Source of the DNA: Panax quinquefolius
Lineage: Eukaryota > Streptophyta > Magnoliopsida > Apiales > Araliaceae
DNA: 64,000 bases
Direction: 5' to 3'
NCBI GenBank assembly: GCA_020205615.1
Contig: JAINUW010000671.1
Location: 1 to 64,000, forward strand
Numbering within the stretch: position 1 is the stretch's first letter; the number at the start of each line of letters is the position of its first letter. Positions 35,681 through 48,262 of the stretch are shown here, in pieces. Both the position numbers and the translations under genes were made by a program. Under the pieces are notes generated by a model. That model did no database searches. It was given only the letters and a program-made list of their open reading frames with translations, and was not told the DNA's origin.

Positions 35681-36440
35681 TTCTTGCAAAATCTCTTCTC
35701 TCGGTTCTGGTACTAACGGTACCCAAATTCTTCCTTCAAATCATAGCAGTTCAGTGCTATCAACCTTAAATTTCAATTCATCACCTTCAGTCAATCGTTT
35801 CTTGATGTTCTTACAATGTTCGTACTTTTCTTGTGCCTCCTTAACCTTATCCAATAAAGTCGGGCTCCCTGTCACTGTAAATAATTGTTCGTCGGTCTCC
35901 ATCGGATACCTAATTTCCAAGTCTAGTCAGTCGAAATCCTTCACCAATTCTTCTTGAATGGTCAACTTCAATAACTTCTCTCTGCCTTTTCTGTTCAAGG
36001 CATCTGCCACTACATTTACTTTGCCTAGATGGTACAGAATTTCACAATCATAATCTTTGATCAATTCTACCCATCGGCGCTGCCTCATGTTTAACTCTCT
36101 CTGCGTGAAGATATACTTCAGACTTGTGATCCGTATATATCTCACACTTCTCGCCATACAAATAATGCCTCCAGATCTTCAAGGCAAAAACTACCGCTGC
36201 TAACTCCAGGTCATGAGTCGAATATCCCTTCTCATAATCTTTCAACTGATGTGAAGCGTACGCAATGGCCCTGTCATGTTGCATCAATACACAGCCAATA
36301 CCCTTGTGTGACGCATCACTATACACTATAAACCCTCACGTGTTGTATGGTAAAGCCAACACAGGTGTTTGACTAAGCCTCTTCTTCAATTCTAGGAAAC
36401 TTTCCTCGCACTTCTCCGTCCAAACGAACTTAACTGTCTT
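35681..36440 (-). pseudogene. B2 RNase H and integrase N-terminal region
   Basis: Frames in order include [10 protein letters not shown] (catalytic Asp), H-D-L-E-L, Y-T-D-H-K, a frameshift near 36120, then [15 protein letters not shown] and A-D-A-L-N-R-K. Linker sequence up to a readable E-G-R-I-W-V-P followed by P-R-E-E-I-L lies next to the A3 LTR. The integrase core is missing. Confidence 0.8.
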
Positions 36441-37347
36441 TCTGGTAAGATTGGTCAACGGCGATGCTAATTTCGAAAAATCCTGAATAAATCTTCAATA
36501 GTATCCCGCCAATCCTAAGAAACTCCGAATTTCTATCAGCGTCTTCGGCTGTTCCCAATTGATAACCGCTTATATCTTCGCTGGATCCACCGAAACACCA
36601 TTTTTGTCGATAATGTGGCCTAAAAGCTGCACTCTCTTCAACCAAAACTCATCCTTGGAGAATTTTGCGTACAACTTCTCCCTTCTTAATGTCTCCAACA
36701 CTATCCGAAGATGCTCGGCGTGTTCTTCCTCTGTCTCTGAATACACTAGGATGTCATCTATGAATACGGCAACAAACTTATCCAAATACTGTTTGAACAC
36801 TCTGTTCATCAAATCCATAAATGCTGTTGGCATATTCGTCAATCCAAATGACATTACCAAAAACTCAAAGTGTCCATACCGAGTTCTGAATGTCGTCTTT
36901 GGAATGTCTTCCGGCCTTACTTTCAGTTGGTGATAACCGGTTCTCAAGTCAACCATTGAAAAGTACTTTTCCCCCTTCAACTGATCAAACAAATCGTTTA
37001 TCCTGGGCAATGGGTACTTATTCTTAATGGTGACCTTATTCAACTCTCGGTAGTTGATACAAAGTCTTAACGACCCATCTTTCTTCTTTACGAATAAGAC
37101 TGGTGCTCCCCATGGTGATACGCTCGGTCGAATGTAACCCTTATCTAACAACTCTTGTAATTGAGCCATCAGTTCTTTTATCTCTACCGGTGCCATACGA
37201 TATGGCGCTTTATATATCGGTGCTGTCCCTGGTGCCAAATCAATGACAAACTCAATCTCTCTATCTGGTGGCAATCCCGGAATCTCGTCTGGGAAGACAT
37301 CAATGAAATCCCTTACAATAGGTATCTGACTCAGTTCACCCTCGACT
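36441..37347 (-). pseudogene. B2 reverse transcriptase
   Basis: The main frame (36570-37274, 234 codons) begins [17 protein letters not shown] and contains [28 protein letters not shown] and the catalytic F-I-D-D (36753-36764). A frameshift near 36570 precedes the Y-Y-R-R-F-I-type segment. The upstream reading frame runs into the solo LTR and continues beyond it in the protease. Confidence 0.85.
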
Positions 37348-38454
37348 CGTCGTGTGACGCCCCCAAAATTAGGTATACATCACCCATCTTGGGTCGCCAC
37401 TTACATGGTATAGAATTTAAATACAACTTATTAACATAAGCTGTAGGTATAATGTCGACATAAAGCGTGAGTTTAAATACAAATATAAATCTACTAGATA
37501 TTATACAAACTCAAAAAAAAAGTCCTCATTACAATTATTATCACACTATTTCACGAATAGTGAGGACTACTAATGCTATCTTCAGGACCATCACTCGTTT
37601 CCCGACTCGTCCGGCTATATTCTCATTTCAAGAGAAACGGTGAAAGAAAGGGTGAGCTCAACTAGCCCAAGAAGAAATATTATGACTAAGATAATGCGAG
37701 AATAAATTATCAATAGTCTTCAACAATGTTAAACCGATAAAATACAATAGACAACCGGTTTAAGCTGCGGTAGGAATAAGCAATCCATTAAAAGAGTCAA
37801 GTAGAAAATAAAGTCTACTATCTTTTAGGTTTTAAAAGGTTTTCATCATCATTTATAATTTGAGACTCGACTTTAATAAATATTCCACATCATCGAATCA
37901 CCCCGCACTACTACCGAGGATATTCTTTAGTATCACGACCACAATTATTCATGCACTACGGGCCAAGAATATTTGTGTATTCATTAATGGTCATGATCAT
38001 GCCAACAATCTGTCCACCAATGCACTACTACGACCATCGAGGATTTTTATCACATCATTTGTAACATTACGGCCATGATTACACCGAATAGTCTCTGGTC
38101 ATAATCATACCAAGTCCATCTATGCACTACTGAGTGCCACGAGATGACTTTCAACATAATATAAACATGAGGATGATGACAATGATATAAGAATTCAATA
38201 AAACAAGTTCAAGAATTATTTTATCCAGAACCAATAACATCCAAATCACAACATGATATCGCTTTTGTAGAGTAAAATTCAAGAATCTTGAGAAGAATAT
38301 TTCCATGAAAGGATATCTTTGGATAAAGCGCAAATATCAATGATATTCCACTAATTTCATGGAGTATAGAAGTCAAAGTTTTAACCAACTGGGTATAATA
38401 AAGAATGGAATAACAAAAGAAATCACCATGCATGCGATAATCGCGCATGAGCAA

Positions 38455-38790
38455 AAGTTATTCCAATGAGAATAATAAATAACGGAACCGGTCCGCAGTA
38501 AAACGCATGCATGAGGATATTCCAACAGAATAATAAAGAATGGAACCGGGTCGGCGTAAAACACATGCATGAGGATGTTCCAGCCAGAATAATAATAAAG
38601 AGCGAGAACCAGTCGGTGTAAAACACAGGCAGGATGTTCCAATAGAATAATAATAAAAGCGGAACCGGTCAAAGTTGTAAAACATCTGCACGAGGATGTT
38701 CCAATAGAATAATAGAAGAATGTCACCAAGTATAGGGTAAATAAGCAGATATACGAGTTATTCCAATGTAATAATAAGCAATGGAATAAC
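38455..38790 (-). repeat. 58-60 bp tandem repeat in solo LTR
   Basis: Five units share GGAACCGGTC-like sequence, GTAAAACACATGCATGAGG and TTCCAATAGAATAATAA. It is the same array as 14112-14370, seen from the other strand. Confidence 0.85.
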
Positions 38791-38959
38791 AACAGTTCTC
38801 TTCATGAATAAGAAAGAATAACACCCCTTACATTTGGTAGGAGATTGAATCTTTACTGAAGTGTAGTAACAAAATACTCTTCTTCTTTCTCTCTTATTCT
38901 CTCTATACTTTCTCTCTATAGCTTGAATGAATTCGTGAAAATAATGAAGCCCTAGGCCT

Positions 38960-38969
38960 CTATTTATAG
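38960..38969 (-). promoter_or_regulatory. TATA-like box of solo LTR
   Basis: The minus strand reads CTATAAATAG, in the same position relative to the minisatellite as in other Gy-A LTRs. Confidence 0.55.
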
Positions 38970-39120
38970 AAGATTTCTAGCTTAGCACCGCCGTGTGAAA
39001 AGGCAAGTGGCTCGACGACTAATGATGTGAAAAGAAAAGTGGTTTGGCGCTTTGTAATGTGAAACGACAAGTGGTTTGGCGCCTTGTAATGTGAAACGAC
39101 AAGTGGTTTGGACGTCCGTA

Positions 39121-39277
39121 AAGGTAATTACTATTAACGAAGGTAAATACTATTGACGAAGGTAAATACTATTCACAAGGGTAATTACTATCGACGAAGG
39201 TAATTACTATCGACGAAGGTAAATACTATTCACAAGGGTAATTACTATCGACGAAGGTAATTACTATTGACGAAGGT
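39121..39277 (-). repeat. 19-bp minisatellite
   Basis: About eight copies of CGAAGGTAAWTACTATYSA. The ACTATTCAC variant is the reverse complement of the GTGAATAGT core in the arrays at 11577 and 33843, although all three LTRs have the same orientation. Confidence 0.88.
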
Positions 39278-39913
39278 AAATACTATTGTGAAGAGACTCT
39301 TAGATGATGACATATGAGCCCCCATAAAATAATCAAACTTACCACAAATCATTTTTTTTCATCAACACATATTTAATCTTTCAACAATTATTAATCATTT
39401 ATAACTTGTCGTCTCAATTATTAATTTAATATCAGTAACATATTATGTGATGATATTGTGACAAAAATTGAATCAATAATATAAGAGATATGATGCAAAC
39501 AATTCTTGTAGTAATAATTGAGCATAAATGAGTGACTTCTCACGTAAGCATCAATAATCAATACTGAGTGCTACTATGCAACCACGCCAGACATCGTATT
39601 TCTTTTACCACCGGTAGTTCAACAGCTTTTAACGGTAACACCTCGTAGTTATTTTTATAAAAATATTTTGTCGTTTTCTCAATCCAGATAATAATTACAT
39701 TGTGGGGTCCACCAATGATTGAGTCGTTATGCGAATATTCCCTAACAAAAGAATATTCCCCACCAAACGTAATATTTTATAACAACTTTCATACTTTGCA
39801 AAATTTATAAATATTACCCACAACTATAACATTATATCAAATTTATTCCATAATATTCAAAAATAATATTTATAGAAAAATTCATCTTTATTTATAAAAG
39901 CTGGGGTCTTACA

Positions 39914-40416
39914 CGTCGAGTATAAATTATGTGAGCCAAATAACCTATACAACCCTTCCTAAGCAATCTCTGAGCTTGCACCATCGTTAGATAATAAGAT
40001 TTTCTCGGCGATTTACTACCATGAAATACCACCTTCGACTTATTCGAAGTCTTAAGGTGTACACACTTCATCTTACAGTATATAACTGCTCTGTGAACTG
40101 ATAACCAATCCATTCCAAGAATTACATCGAACTCCCCCAAACGAATCGGTATCAAATCCACTTTGAGCTTAAATCCTCGCAATTTGGTATAACAATTCCT
40201 ATAAATGTATTCTACAGGAATAATTTCCTTGTTCACGACTTCTACGTTCATAGGGTGTTTTAATCTTTCACGGGGTAAGTCTAACTGTTTAGCAAATTCT
40301 TCAGAAACAAAAGAGCATGTAACACCCAAATCAAATAACACGTATGCATCTATATCATTGATCGGAATGATACCTGACACCACATCCTTAGATTCCACCG
40401 CATCCTGTACGGTCAT
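39914..40416 (-). pseudogene. B2 protease (174-codon frame)
   Basis: An open frame holds the whole protease. The active-site strand reads Y-V-L-F-D-L-G-V-T-C-S-F-V-S, so the catalytic Asp is kept but the motif has Leu for Thr and Val for Ala/Ser (40324-40332 encode D-L-G). Downstream F-D-V-I-L-G-M-D-W-L is intact. The end runs to Y-L-A-H-I-I-Y-T-R-R at the solo LTR. Loss of the conserved Thr makes activity doubtful. Confidence 0.82.
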
Positions 40417-41509
40417 GTTAAACGTTCATGCTGTTGGTCTGTTGGCTTTGACTTGGTGGCCCTCCAATGTTTAGCCCATTGTTGTTGTTGTTGCGGTTTT
40501 CGCTAGCTGCATCGCCTTTTTTCTTCAGGCAGCCCTTGATTTGATGGTCTGTGGCTCCACACGAGAAACATCCTCCTTCTCATTTATTTGGACCTTTGAG
40601 CCATGTGCCTGGTCGTCTGCAATGATAAATAAACACTCTTTCCGTTCATGCACTCTCCCGAGTGATTCCTCCCACAGTTGTTGCACTTCATACTTTTCTT
40701 GGCCTCCCCGGACTTATTACCTCCTCAGGATTCGTTTTCTGCCATTTACGTTTGTTGGGGTTTCTTCCTCCGCTACTTCCCCCTTTCTGTCCATCCTGAC
40801 CGGTCTTCTTCTCTTGTTTGAATCGAGTGATGGCTTCATTGCCTCCTTCGGCAATAATAGCCCTTTTCAAAAGATCAGAGTAAGTCTTAATCTTTAATAC
40901 AGCCACTGCTTTCTGCACCCATGGTTTCAGTCCTAATTCGAACTTCCTTGCCTTTCTGGCCTCCGTGTCAACCTGATGTGAAGCGAATTGGGCTAACTCG
41001 TTAAATCTTGTCGCGTACTCTACGACAGACATATTACCTTGCTTCAGTTCCAGAAACTTAACCTCTGTATCCTGTTGTGTATTCTTCGAGAAGTAATTCT
41101 CGAGAAGTAGCTCCTTAAATATGTCCCAAGGAATAATTCCCTCGTCTGCTCGTCCCCTATTGGCTTTCCACCAATAATTGGCTTCGCCCTTCATCATGAA
41201 AGTGGTAAAACTTGTCTTCTGTGCTTCGGCCACTCGTGCGACCTCAAACACCATCTCCATTTCTTCTATCCATGTCTAGGCTTCAATTGGGTCAAAGGTT
41301 CCCCGAAACTCTGGTGGTCCTACCAATTTAAAGTCCTTAAAGCTAGCCAAGTGTTGTCCTGGCTGTCCTGCTGCTGGCGGGGGTCTGTTTTGCATTTCCT
41401 CTGTTAACAGGTTAACAAAGTTCTGTATTGGGTCAACATTTTCCCCTCCACCATTGTTAACAGATCCTTCCTCCCTCTGATTCCACTAAAGTATCCTAGG
41501 CGGCATGAT
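40417..41509 (-). pseudogene. B2 gag
   Basis: Gag starts M-P-P-R near 41509, with an early in-frame stop. It carries F-K-D-F-K-L-V-G-P-P-E-F-R-G and the 190-codon frame 40688-41260 with G-E-A-N-Y-W-W, Y-F-S-K-N-T, A-T-R-F-N-E-L-A-Q-F-A and K-R-A-I-I-A-E-G-G. The zinc-knuckle region (40440-40690) is frameshifted; Cys and His codons are visible but no knuckle is intact in one frame. It is similar to B1 gag. Confidence 0.8.
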
Positions 41510-41727
41510 CTAAGGAAAGGAAGAAATAAATTAGGCTTTATGTGATATGTTATCCATGTTAGCATTAAGAAGTTTAAGACGTCTATCAATCATTTTTGAT
41601 TTAAATAAACCACTTCAATATCATAATAAAACTCGATGGATTTCCTTATCCCATCACTTACATACTCTACTAGAGTTTTCTACTAAGGTTATAACCTAGG
41701 TTTCGCATTCCTAACGTTTATAACCTA

Positions 41728-41740
41728 GGCTCTGATACCA
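41728..41740 (-). other. B2 primer binding site (tRNA-iMet, exact)
   Basis: The plus strand reads GGCTCTGATACCA, identical to the 3' end of plant tRNA-iMet with CCA. Three bases separate it from the LTR. Confidence 0.92.
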
Positions 41741-41743
41741 ACT

Positions 41744-44700
41744 TGTGACGCCCCCGAATCTGGGTCCTCTGATCTCGGTTCGGTCATCACGATAAAAACA
41801 AACATCTACCTCTAAACAACATACGATAACTAATATACGGAAAATAATAAACGTACGTCGTTCATTCAAAAGGTATTACTAGTCCCAAGATTCGATAACC
41901 TTAATACAATCTTTCAAACATACCCTATAATAGTACTTAGGGTTCATATTACATAACAGTAATTTAAATTAAGCATAAGATAAATTCTACTCCTGGCGAC
42001 TATCCTACATCTTTATTTTACCCTTGTCCTTTCCCGATGTCTCGGGCTTAGCGGCAATATAATTCATGATATAGAAAGGATGAGCAACAAGTTTACTCAA
42101 CAAGTTTAAATACAACAATAAGGATATATCATGATGAAAGGAAAATGCCTGACAAAGAATTCAACAATATGAATATCTGAAGGATTTAACAATATGAATA
42201 TTAGAAGCAAAGATAATGATTGCTTTTAGAATAACTGCTAGTCAAGTAGACTTTCAACTATAACACTCCAATAAAATCATTAATTACTTAACCCTTTGGT
42301 TACTGGCTACAGAATAAGTACTTGAGGGGATCAGCCTCGCGTACACCATGTATATGCATAACATTTAAATATGCTCTTTGTATCTTATATTAGATACTTG
42401 GGGTACTCCCCTATCATAGAAGGGGTGTTCTTTCAGCCTAAGAATCCTTACCATCAATTGGTTTGGATAGCTTTTATAAAACTTCATATTCTTGTCTGAC
42501 CGAACAAAGGTTCAGACTCTATCTGACATAGTTCAAGAATTATAGAACTTTAAATAAAGTACAAGTCTAAGACTGTACGAACTCAAGTGCACTAAGTGCG
42601 AATATCAATAATATCGATGTGGAATAATTGTAAGGTAATTAAACCACTTAATAGCATGCTTAGTAATAAAGTTCAAGCTTAAACGATAACTTTCAATTCA
42701 ACAATAACCTGCCCAATACGATATAAGAAGGATAGGAAACTTTCACAATCAAGAGTGAAGTTCAAGGAAACTTGCTCAATATAAATTTGAGTAAGGTTAG
42801 GGAACATGCTCAATAAAAGTAGGGTTCAATGAACTTGCTCAATATAAATTTGAGTAAGGTTAGGGAAACTTGTATGTTTGCTCAGCTACAATTTATTTCT
42901 AGCTTTAATTAACTTTCATTGAACGACCTAACATTAACAAGTCGGTCTTTCCAATTAGTATGTGTAAACTAATATGAGTTCACACTTACAAGAATCAAAT
43001 CATCACCTATCATGCTTCTATACATGTGTCATTACATTACACGATTAGTTTCTAACACGCTTTGTCATAGTTGAAATCACTATTGACTTTAAAGTGGTAA
43101 ACACTAATTCATCATAGAATTCTTTCAATAACATGCTTATTATCACATGCATACTATACTGGACAAGTATTATAGTTTAGATTAACCATATAAGCATGCA
43201 TAAGCTCTCATTTTATTAATAGAACTCAGACCTCAATGCAAACTGACGTCGGACGTGCTTGGTTTGTACTAAGGAGTGGCACGGTCGCGCTGCTCCTAGT
43301 GCAAACCAAGACAGGGCTGCTTCTGCAGTAAGCCAGTGTACACATGTCATGCATATAAATGAACAATCATGCACAACGCACATGTTATTATATGAATAAC
43401 TAATTTTAACCCTTCATCAAACATATCATAGGTCATTATTCGTTTTTCATTTACTCAAGACTCCACATGTTAAGCTAACAAGGTCGATCATGTCAAGTCA
43501 TTATACCCATGCCACATGGTCCTTTGGCCTCAACTATACATTCATATGTTAGATGTCAAAAGTATACTTACAAGTTCTTAACTTATAGTTTATCAAGTTC
43601 ATTTTCAAAACATTAAGTCTCCATTAGAAAAATTCATTCAAGCATGCAAGATACATCTATATTGTCTAATTCATGCTTTCATATGCATTTGTGCACATAC
43701 TCAAGTTATTTACATATGCTCACAAGGTTAGAATGTATATTACTCCATGTATAAAATTTCTAGTTTTCAAATCTTTAAGCCTTCTTTGAATAACTAAGTC
43801 AAAACAACCCTATTATGGCTTACTATATACATAATTACCTTAGTCCACAAGTTAAGGTCATTTATATGCATATTCATTCTAAAGTAACATGCTTAGAATG
43901 CCTTAAGGAGCTAACATGAGCAACTGTGATCTGCTACCCGCAATGTGTAGTGCAAGTGAAAGACTAGGGAAGTAGGCGTGGTAGCGCACTTCCTTGAAGC
44001 TAAAAATATGGCCTCTGCTTCTGCATAGGCTCAACTCTAACATTGCCAAACATCTATTTGCCGCAACTCCACTACTTTTAATACTTCTAAACATGCATAC
44101 TAACTAAAGAAACACAACCTTAAGCCAATTCATACTACATTATCAAGAATTCATGAGAATTTCAAGAATTTGCCAAAAAAAACCCAACTCAATAACATAA
44201 TTAGGATTTTCATACCTCTTGAAGCTTAATAGACTTCCTACACTTTGAATATGCTTCTATGATATGCTCAGCAACTTAAGACTCTCAAATTAAGACTTAG
44301 CAAACAACAAAAACTAAATTTGAAGCTTGTATATATAGAAGAAGCTTGGACTAGATAATCATATTGCACCAAGGTTGGATTCATGGTGCAAAAAAACAAT
44401 ACATTGGTTAATCAAGAGTTGATCAACCACCCTTACCAACCATTCACTTAGCAAATGATCACCTATTCAATAGCCTTTTTGGAAAATACATGATTTAGCT
44501 TCAAGTCACTATTCATGTACTTGGTGACACTCATTTTGGGACAAGAAAATAATTCTCAGCATTTGCACAATTAAATGCAATAATGTAATGCAACACTTGG
44601 TTAAAACCATATATACACATAATATAAACTTTGGTTATATAATATGTACACACAATTCATTTCATACAACATAGGTTATAATGATTTAAAGAGCATACAA

Positions 44701-45383
44701 TGTATTTCCCAATTACAAGATATCAAGTAGTGCACATACATATAATTCATGTACATTTTCAATTACCATGACTGTTATTAGTATAATAACTAATGAAATC
44801 ATTATTAATTTAACAATTGATATTATTATATATCAATAGGGTATACATGAATGTTTACCCACACACTTCATAGCATATAACAATATTATTATGCAACTCA
44901 CATGAATGCAAATAACTCTATTATATAGTACATATATATAATATATGTACATATTAATCAATACACCTCGTCTTATATAAAATATATAGTTAACTACCAT
45001 ATAATAAAGGTTTACTATATTTCACAAATTAATCAAGTAAACATATAATCATTTATTATTAATCTTTTACACATTAATTATTATTTATTCATAATAATTA
45101 TTGATTAACACATTATCAATTAATTACTCATAATTGCAATTAATCAATATGTTCAACTCTTGCTACTATATTCAAATAAATTGAATACTTAATTAATACT
45201 CTTATCAAGTCTTTGATATTAGAATCTTAGGGTTAGTCCACTAATTTAAATCAACTATTAGTGACTCCCTTTAATCATTTCGTAAATTCACATAACCATT
45301 TAAGGTTTAAATAGGCTCACAAAACTAACTCATTAAATCACATATTTAATTAATAAGAAGTTTAAAATTTTGTGGACGTTACA
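41744..45383 (-). repeat. B2 5' LTR (3640 bp)
   Basis: The plus strand starts TGTGACGCCCCC and ends GGACGTTACA. On the minus strand near 42000-42070 a frame reads K-P-E-T-S-G-K-D-K-G-K-I-K just after a GCTCATCCTTT motif, similar to the Gy-C tail. The rest is AT-rich with no gene. Small direct repeats (AACTTGCTCAATATAAATTT) occur at about 42770-42870. Confidence 0.88.
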
Positions 45384-48219
45384 CTTGTCATGCTGGCTAC
45401 TCACTGCACCCATTAGATCACACAAATATTACATGATCAGAAAGTTGTGGAAGCCCAAATTAGGCCTCACGAACTGTTCTTCATTTCTGGGTAACCCAGA
45501 AATGAAGAACAACTCAGACAACTACTTTGTGAGCCTAGATCTCTCTGGTTTTATGCTTGTTGACCATGTTTGTTGTTGGATCATGTAGTCTGACATTAGT
45601 ACTACAACCTCTAATTATTAGCTTTCCCAGAAACAACATGATCAGTGTTTAATGTTTGGTCAAAGTAGCTAACTCGAAACTGGCGTATGAATGTTGTTGA
45701 GCCTCAAGAACAACTAAGGTGACAGATTCTGTCGCTAAAGGCTATAGCGACAATTTCATTTATTTTAATTAATTAATGTTCTAAAAATCATTTAAAATAG
45801 AAATTAATTATTAAAAATTCCAAAAATAGTGTAAAAATTTATTTGAAGTTATAATTTTTTTTTTAATAATTTGACATATTTTTCATAAATATTAATATTT
45901 ATTTGGATATTATTAAGGTTTAATTTATTTAATAAATATATTAAATAAATTTATTAAAATGATTTTATTATATTAAATGTCATTTTAAATGATAAAAGGT
46001 ATTTAATAATATTTTAAGTTATAAAATATAACTTTTAATATTTTAAGACAAATTTCAGTAATTATTTAATATTAATGATAGTAGATTTATTTAACAATTA
46101 TATTAAATCAATTAATTAAAATGATTTTAATATTATAAAATCATTTTAAATGAAACTAAATAGTTTAAAAATATTTGAAGTTATAAAATATAACTTTTAA
46201 TATTTAAAGGTAAATTTCATTAATAATTTAATATTTAATGATATTAGAGTTATTTAATGAAAATATAAATAAATAATTTAAAAGCGGTTTTATTGATTTA
46301 AAAATCATTTTAAATAAATTAAAAATATTTGAAGTTATAATTAATGACTTTAAATATTTTGATAAATAATACATTAATACTTAAATATTAATGATAATTA
46401 TTTAAAATGATTTTAATTATTTTAAAAATCATTTAAGGGTAATATTAATACTTTAAAATATTTGAAGTTATAATTAATGACTTTTAATATTTTGATAAAT
46501 AAGACATTAATAATTAAATATTAATGGTAATTATTTAAAAATGATTTTAATTGTTTTAAAAATCATTTAAGGGTAATAAAAATATTTTAAAAATATTTTG
46601 AGTTATTATAAATAACTTTAAAATTTTGGTAATGGTCTCATTAATACTTTAATATTAATTAAATATTAATGATAATAGAATTATTTAATATTTAAATCAT
46701 TTAAAAATGATTCTGGTGTTTGAAAAATCATGATAAATTATAATAATTATTTAGAAATTATTATAACGCTATAAAAAATAATATCACTGATATTTAAATT
46801 ATCTAAACGAATATTGAACTACAGGATAAGGTTTTAGACTCGATAATTACCCGATAAAGTCGTCGATACACTGACATGTTTCAGAAATTGATTTGTACTT
46901 AGATAATTTGATTGGATACGTATTTGTTTATGATCAAATGACTGATAAACCTATGTGATAATGTGATTAGGTTATGTGTTGACTGCAAATAGCAACGCTA
47001 TATGTTATGATCTGTATTTCTAATCGATAGAATGATCTTATTAATGATAGGTACGTAGCGGTATAAAAGATAAAACTAAGTTTTGTAAGCAGCCGATCAG
47101 GCAAGTATCCTATCTTTGCATTTACTTTATGCAATGGACATGCGTAAGCGAATATCGAAACTATTCTTTTTCATTGTTCAAATATCTTAACCTTTGTATA
47201 TACTTATGTAATGACTCTGTATAAGTAGGTTATTAAATTATAATTTGTTATACAAGTTCTTTAATTCCGTTATTATAAATTAAGATATATATTCTGTTCG
47301 TTAATTTCTAAGCATGGCTATACAAGTGACCTCACTTGGATAATTATTGTATTTAATCACATGTTGATATATACCTATTAATTTCTGATATGTATACATT
47401 AATTAAAAGACATCTAAGCTATTTGACCCAGCTAGACACATATTTAGAAATATCGTTGAATATGATAGAATTTTATTATATCCAATCAAATTGTTTTGAT
47501 TCGGATTCCCGACTAAGTATGAACATCCCGAACATAGGAAAACTTTTGTGCACCTAAGGTGGATAAGACGAACGATGATATCGTTCTTGCATGTAGTATT
47601 GATCAATACAGGGCACATTGGGATGATCACCCTCGTGCCCGTAAGTTATGACAGTTTGCGGATGAAGTTCTGCTAAACCTTATCAAAAATTAAAAACAAA
47701 GTTCATAGTCTGTCGACTGCTCTCCAATTATAGTCAATACGTAGTTTCAAAAATCTGATATAAAAGTGATATAGTGTTATTATTGGTTCAGCTTACTTCA
47801 CAACTGTTGATTCATTATAGAAGTGTCATGTAAAGAAAACATTTAATCCTTTCAGTTAATATTTATTGTTTATATTACTTGTTGGGCAATCAAATGCTCA
47901 TCCTTGCTTTAAATTTGAATATTTTCAGCTAAGCGTGATCAACCTGAAGGTTCAAGCATGAACAAGGGAAAAGGAAAACAAACAGAATAAGTGTAATGGT
48001 ATCTTTTGTAATAGTTACATATTATTAAGATAATGATATTTATTATGTATCATGTAATGAATGTTTAAAGGTCGCGTACCTGGGATTAGACTCTGATATT
48101 TGTAAATTAAGTTTGGTATTTATATTATTGTTATTACTATTAGTATTATTCCGCTCATAGAAATGGTATCGTGAAGCACCGAGTTCGGGTTTCAAGTACC
48201 TGAATTTGGGGGCGTCACA
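45384..48219 (+). repeat. Gy-C 5' LTR, 3' portion
   Basis: This matches the solo Gy-C LTR from about 25100 to 28133 and ends GGGGGCGTCACA. The missing left part was presumably separated by the B2 insertion. It includes the AT-rich block (45790-46780) and the coding-like tail (47920-47990). No independent gene. Confidence 0.85.
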
Positions 48220-48222
48220 CGT

Positions 48223-48234
48223 TGGTATCAGAAC
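48223..48234 (+). other. Gy-C primer binding site (tRNA-iMet type)
   Basis: TGGTATCAGAAC differs at one base from the tRNA-iMet complement and lies three bases after the LTR. Confidence 0.88.
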
Positions 48235-48262
48235 TTAGGGTTAGAAACCTTAGGTGGGATAG

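Larger units (their letters stand above)
37353..39913 (-). mobile_element. solo Gy-A LTR in B2 pol, exact TSD
   Basis: The 2561 bp unit starts TGTGACGCCCCC and ends GGGGTCTTACA, a minus-oriented Gy-A LTR. CGTCG is present on both sides (37348-37352 and 39914-39918), a perfect 5-bp target duplication. The B2 pol frame on the right (ending at T-R-R) resumes on the left when the LTR and one CGTCG are removed. This is the cleanest solo LTR in the window. Confidence 0.95.
35681..45383 (-). mobile_element. Gy-B element B2: Tekay-like Ty3/gypsy, 3' part missing
   Basis: Read on the minus strand: 5' LTR (41744-45383), exact tRNA-iMet primer site, gag, protease, RT, RNase H and the start of integrase, cut at 35681 by the A3 LTR. 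A solo Gy-A LTR interrupts it between protease and RT. It is related to B1 but lacks B1's pre-gag frame: only about 230 bases separate the primer site from gag. At 45384 the sequence becomes Gy-C LTR, so B2 probably inserted into Gy-C. Confidence 0.82.

Noticed and set aside
38373..38792. 139-codon frame as a gene
   Set aside because: It is the same tandem repeat as at 14112-14370 seen in a solo LTR; repeats of this length can give frames by chance.
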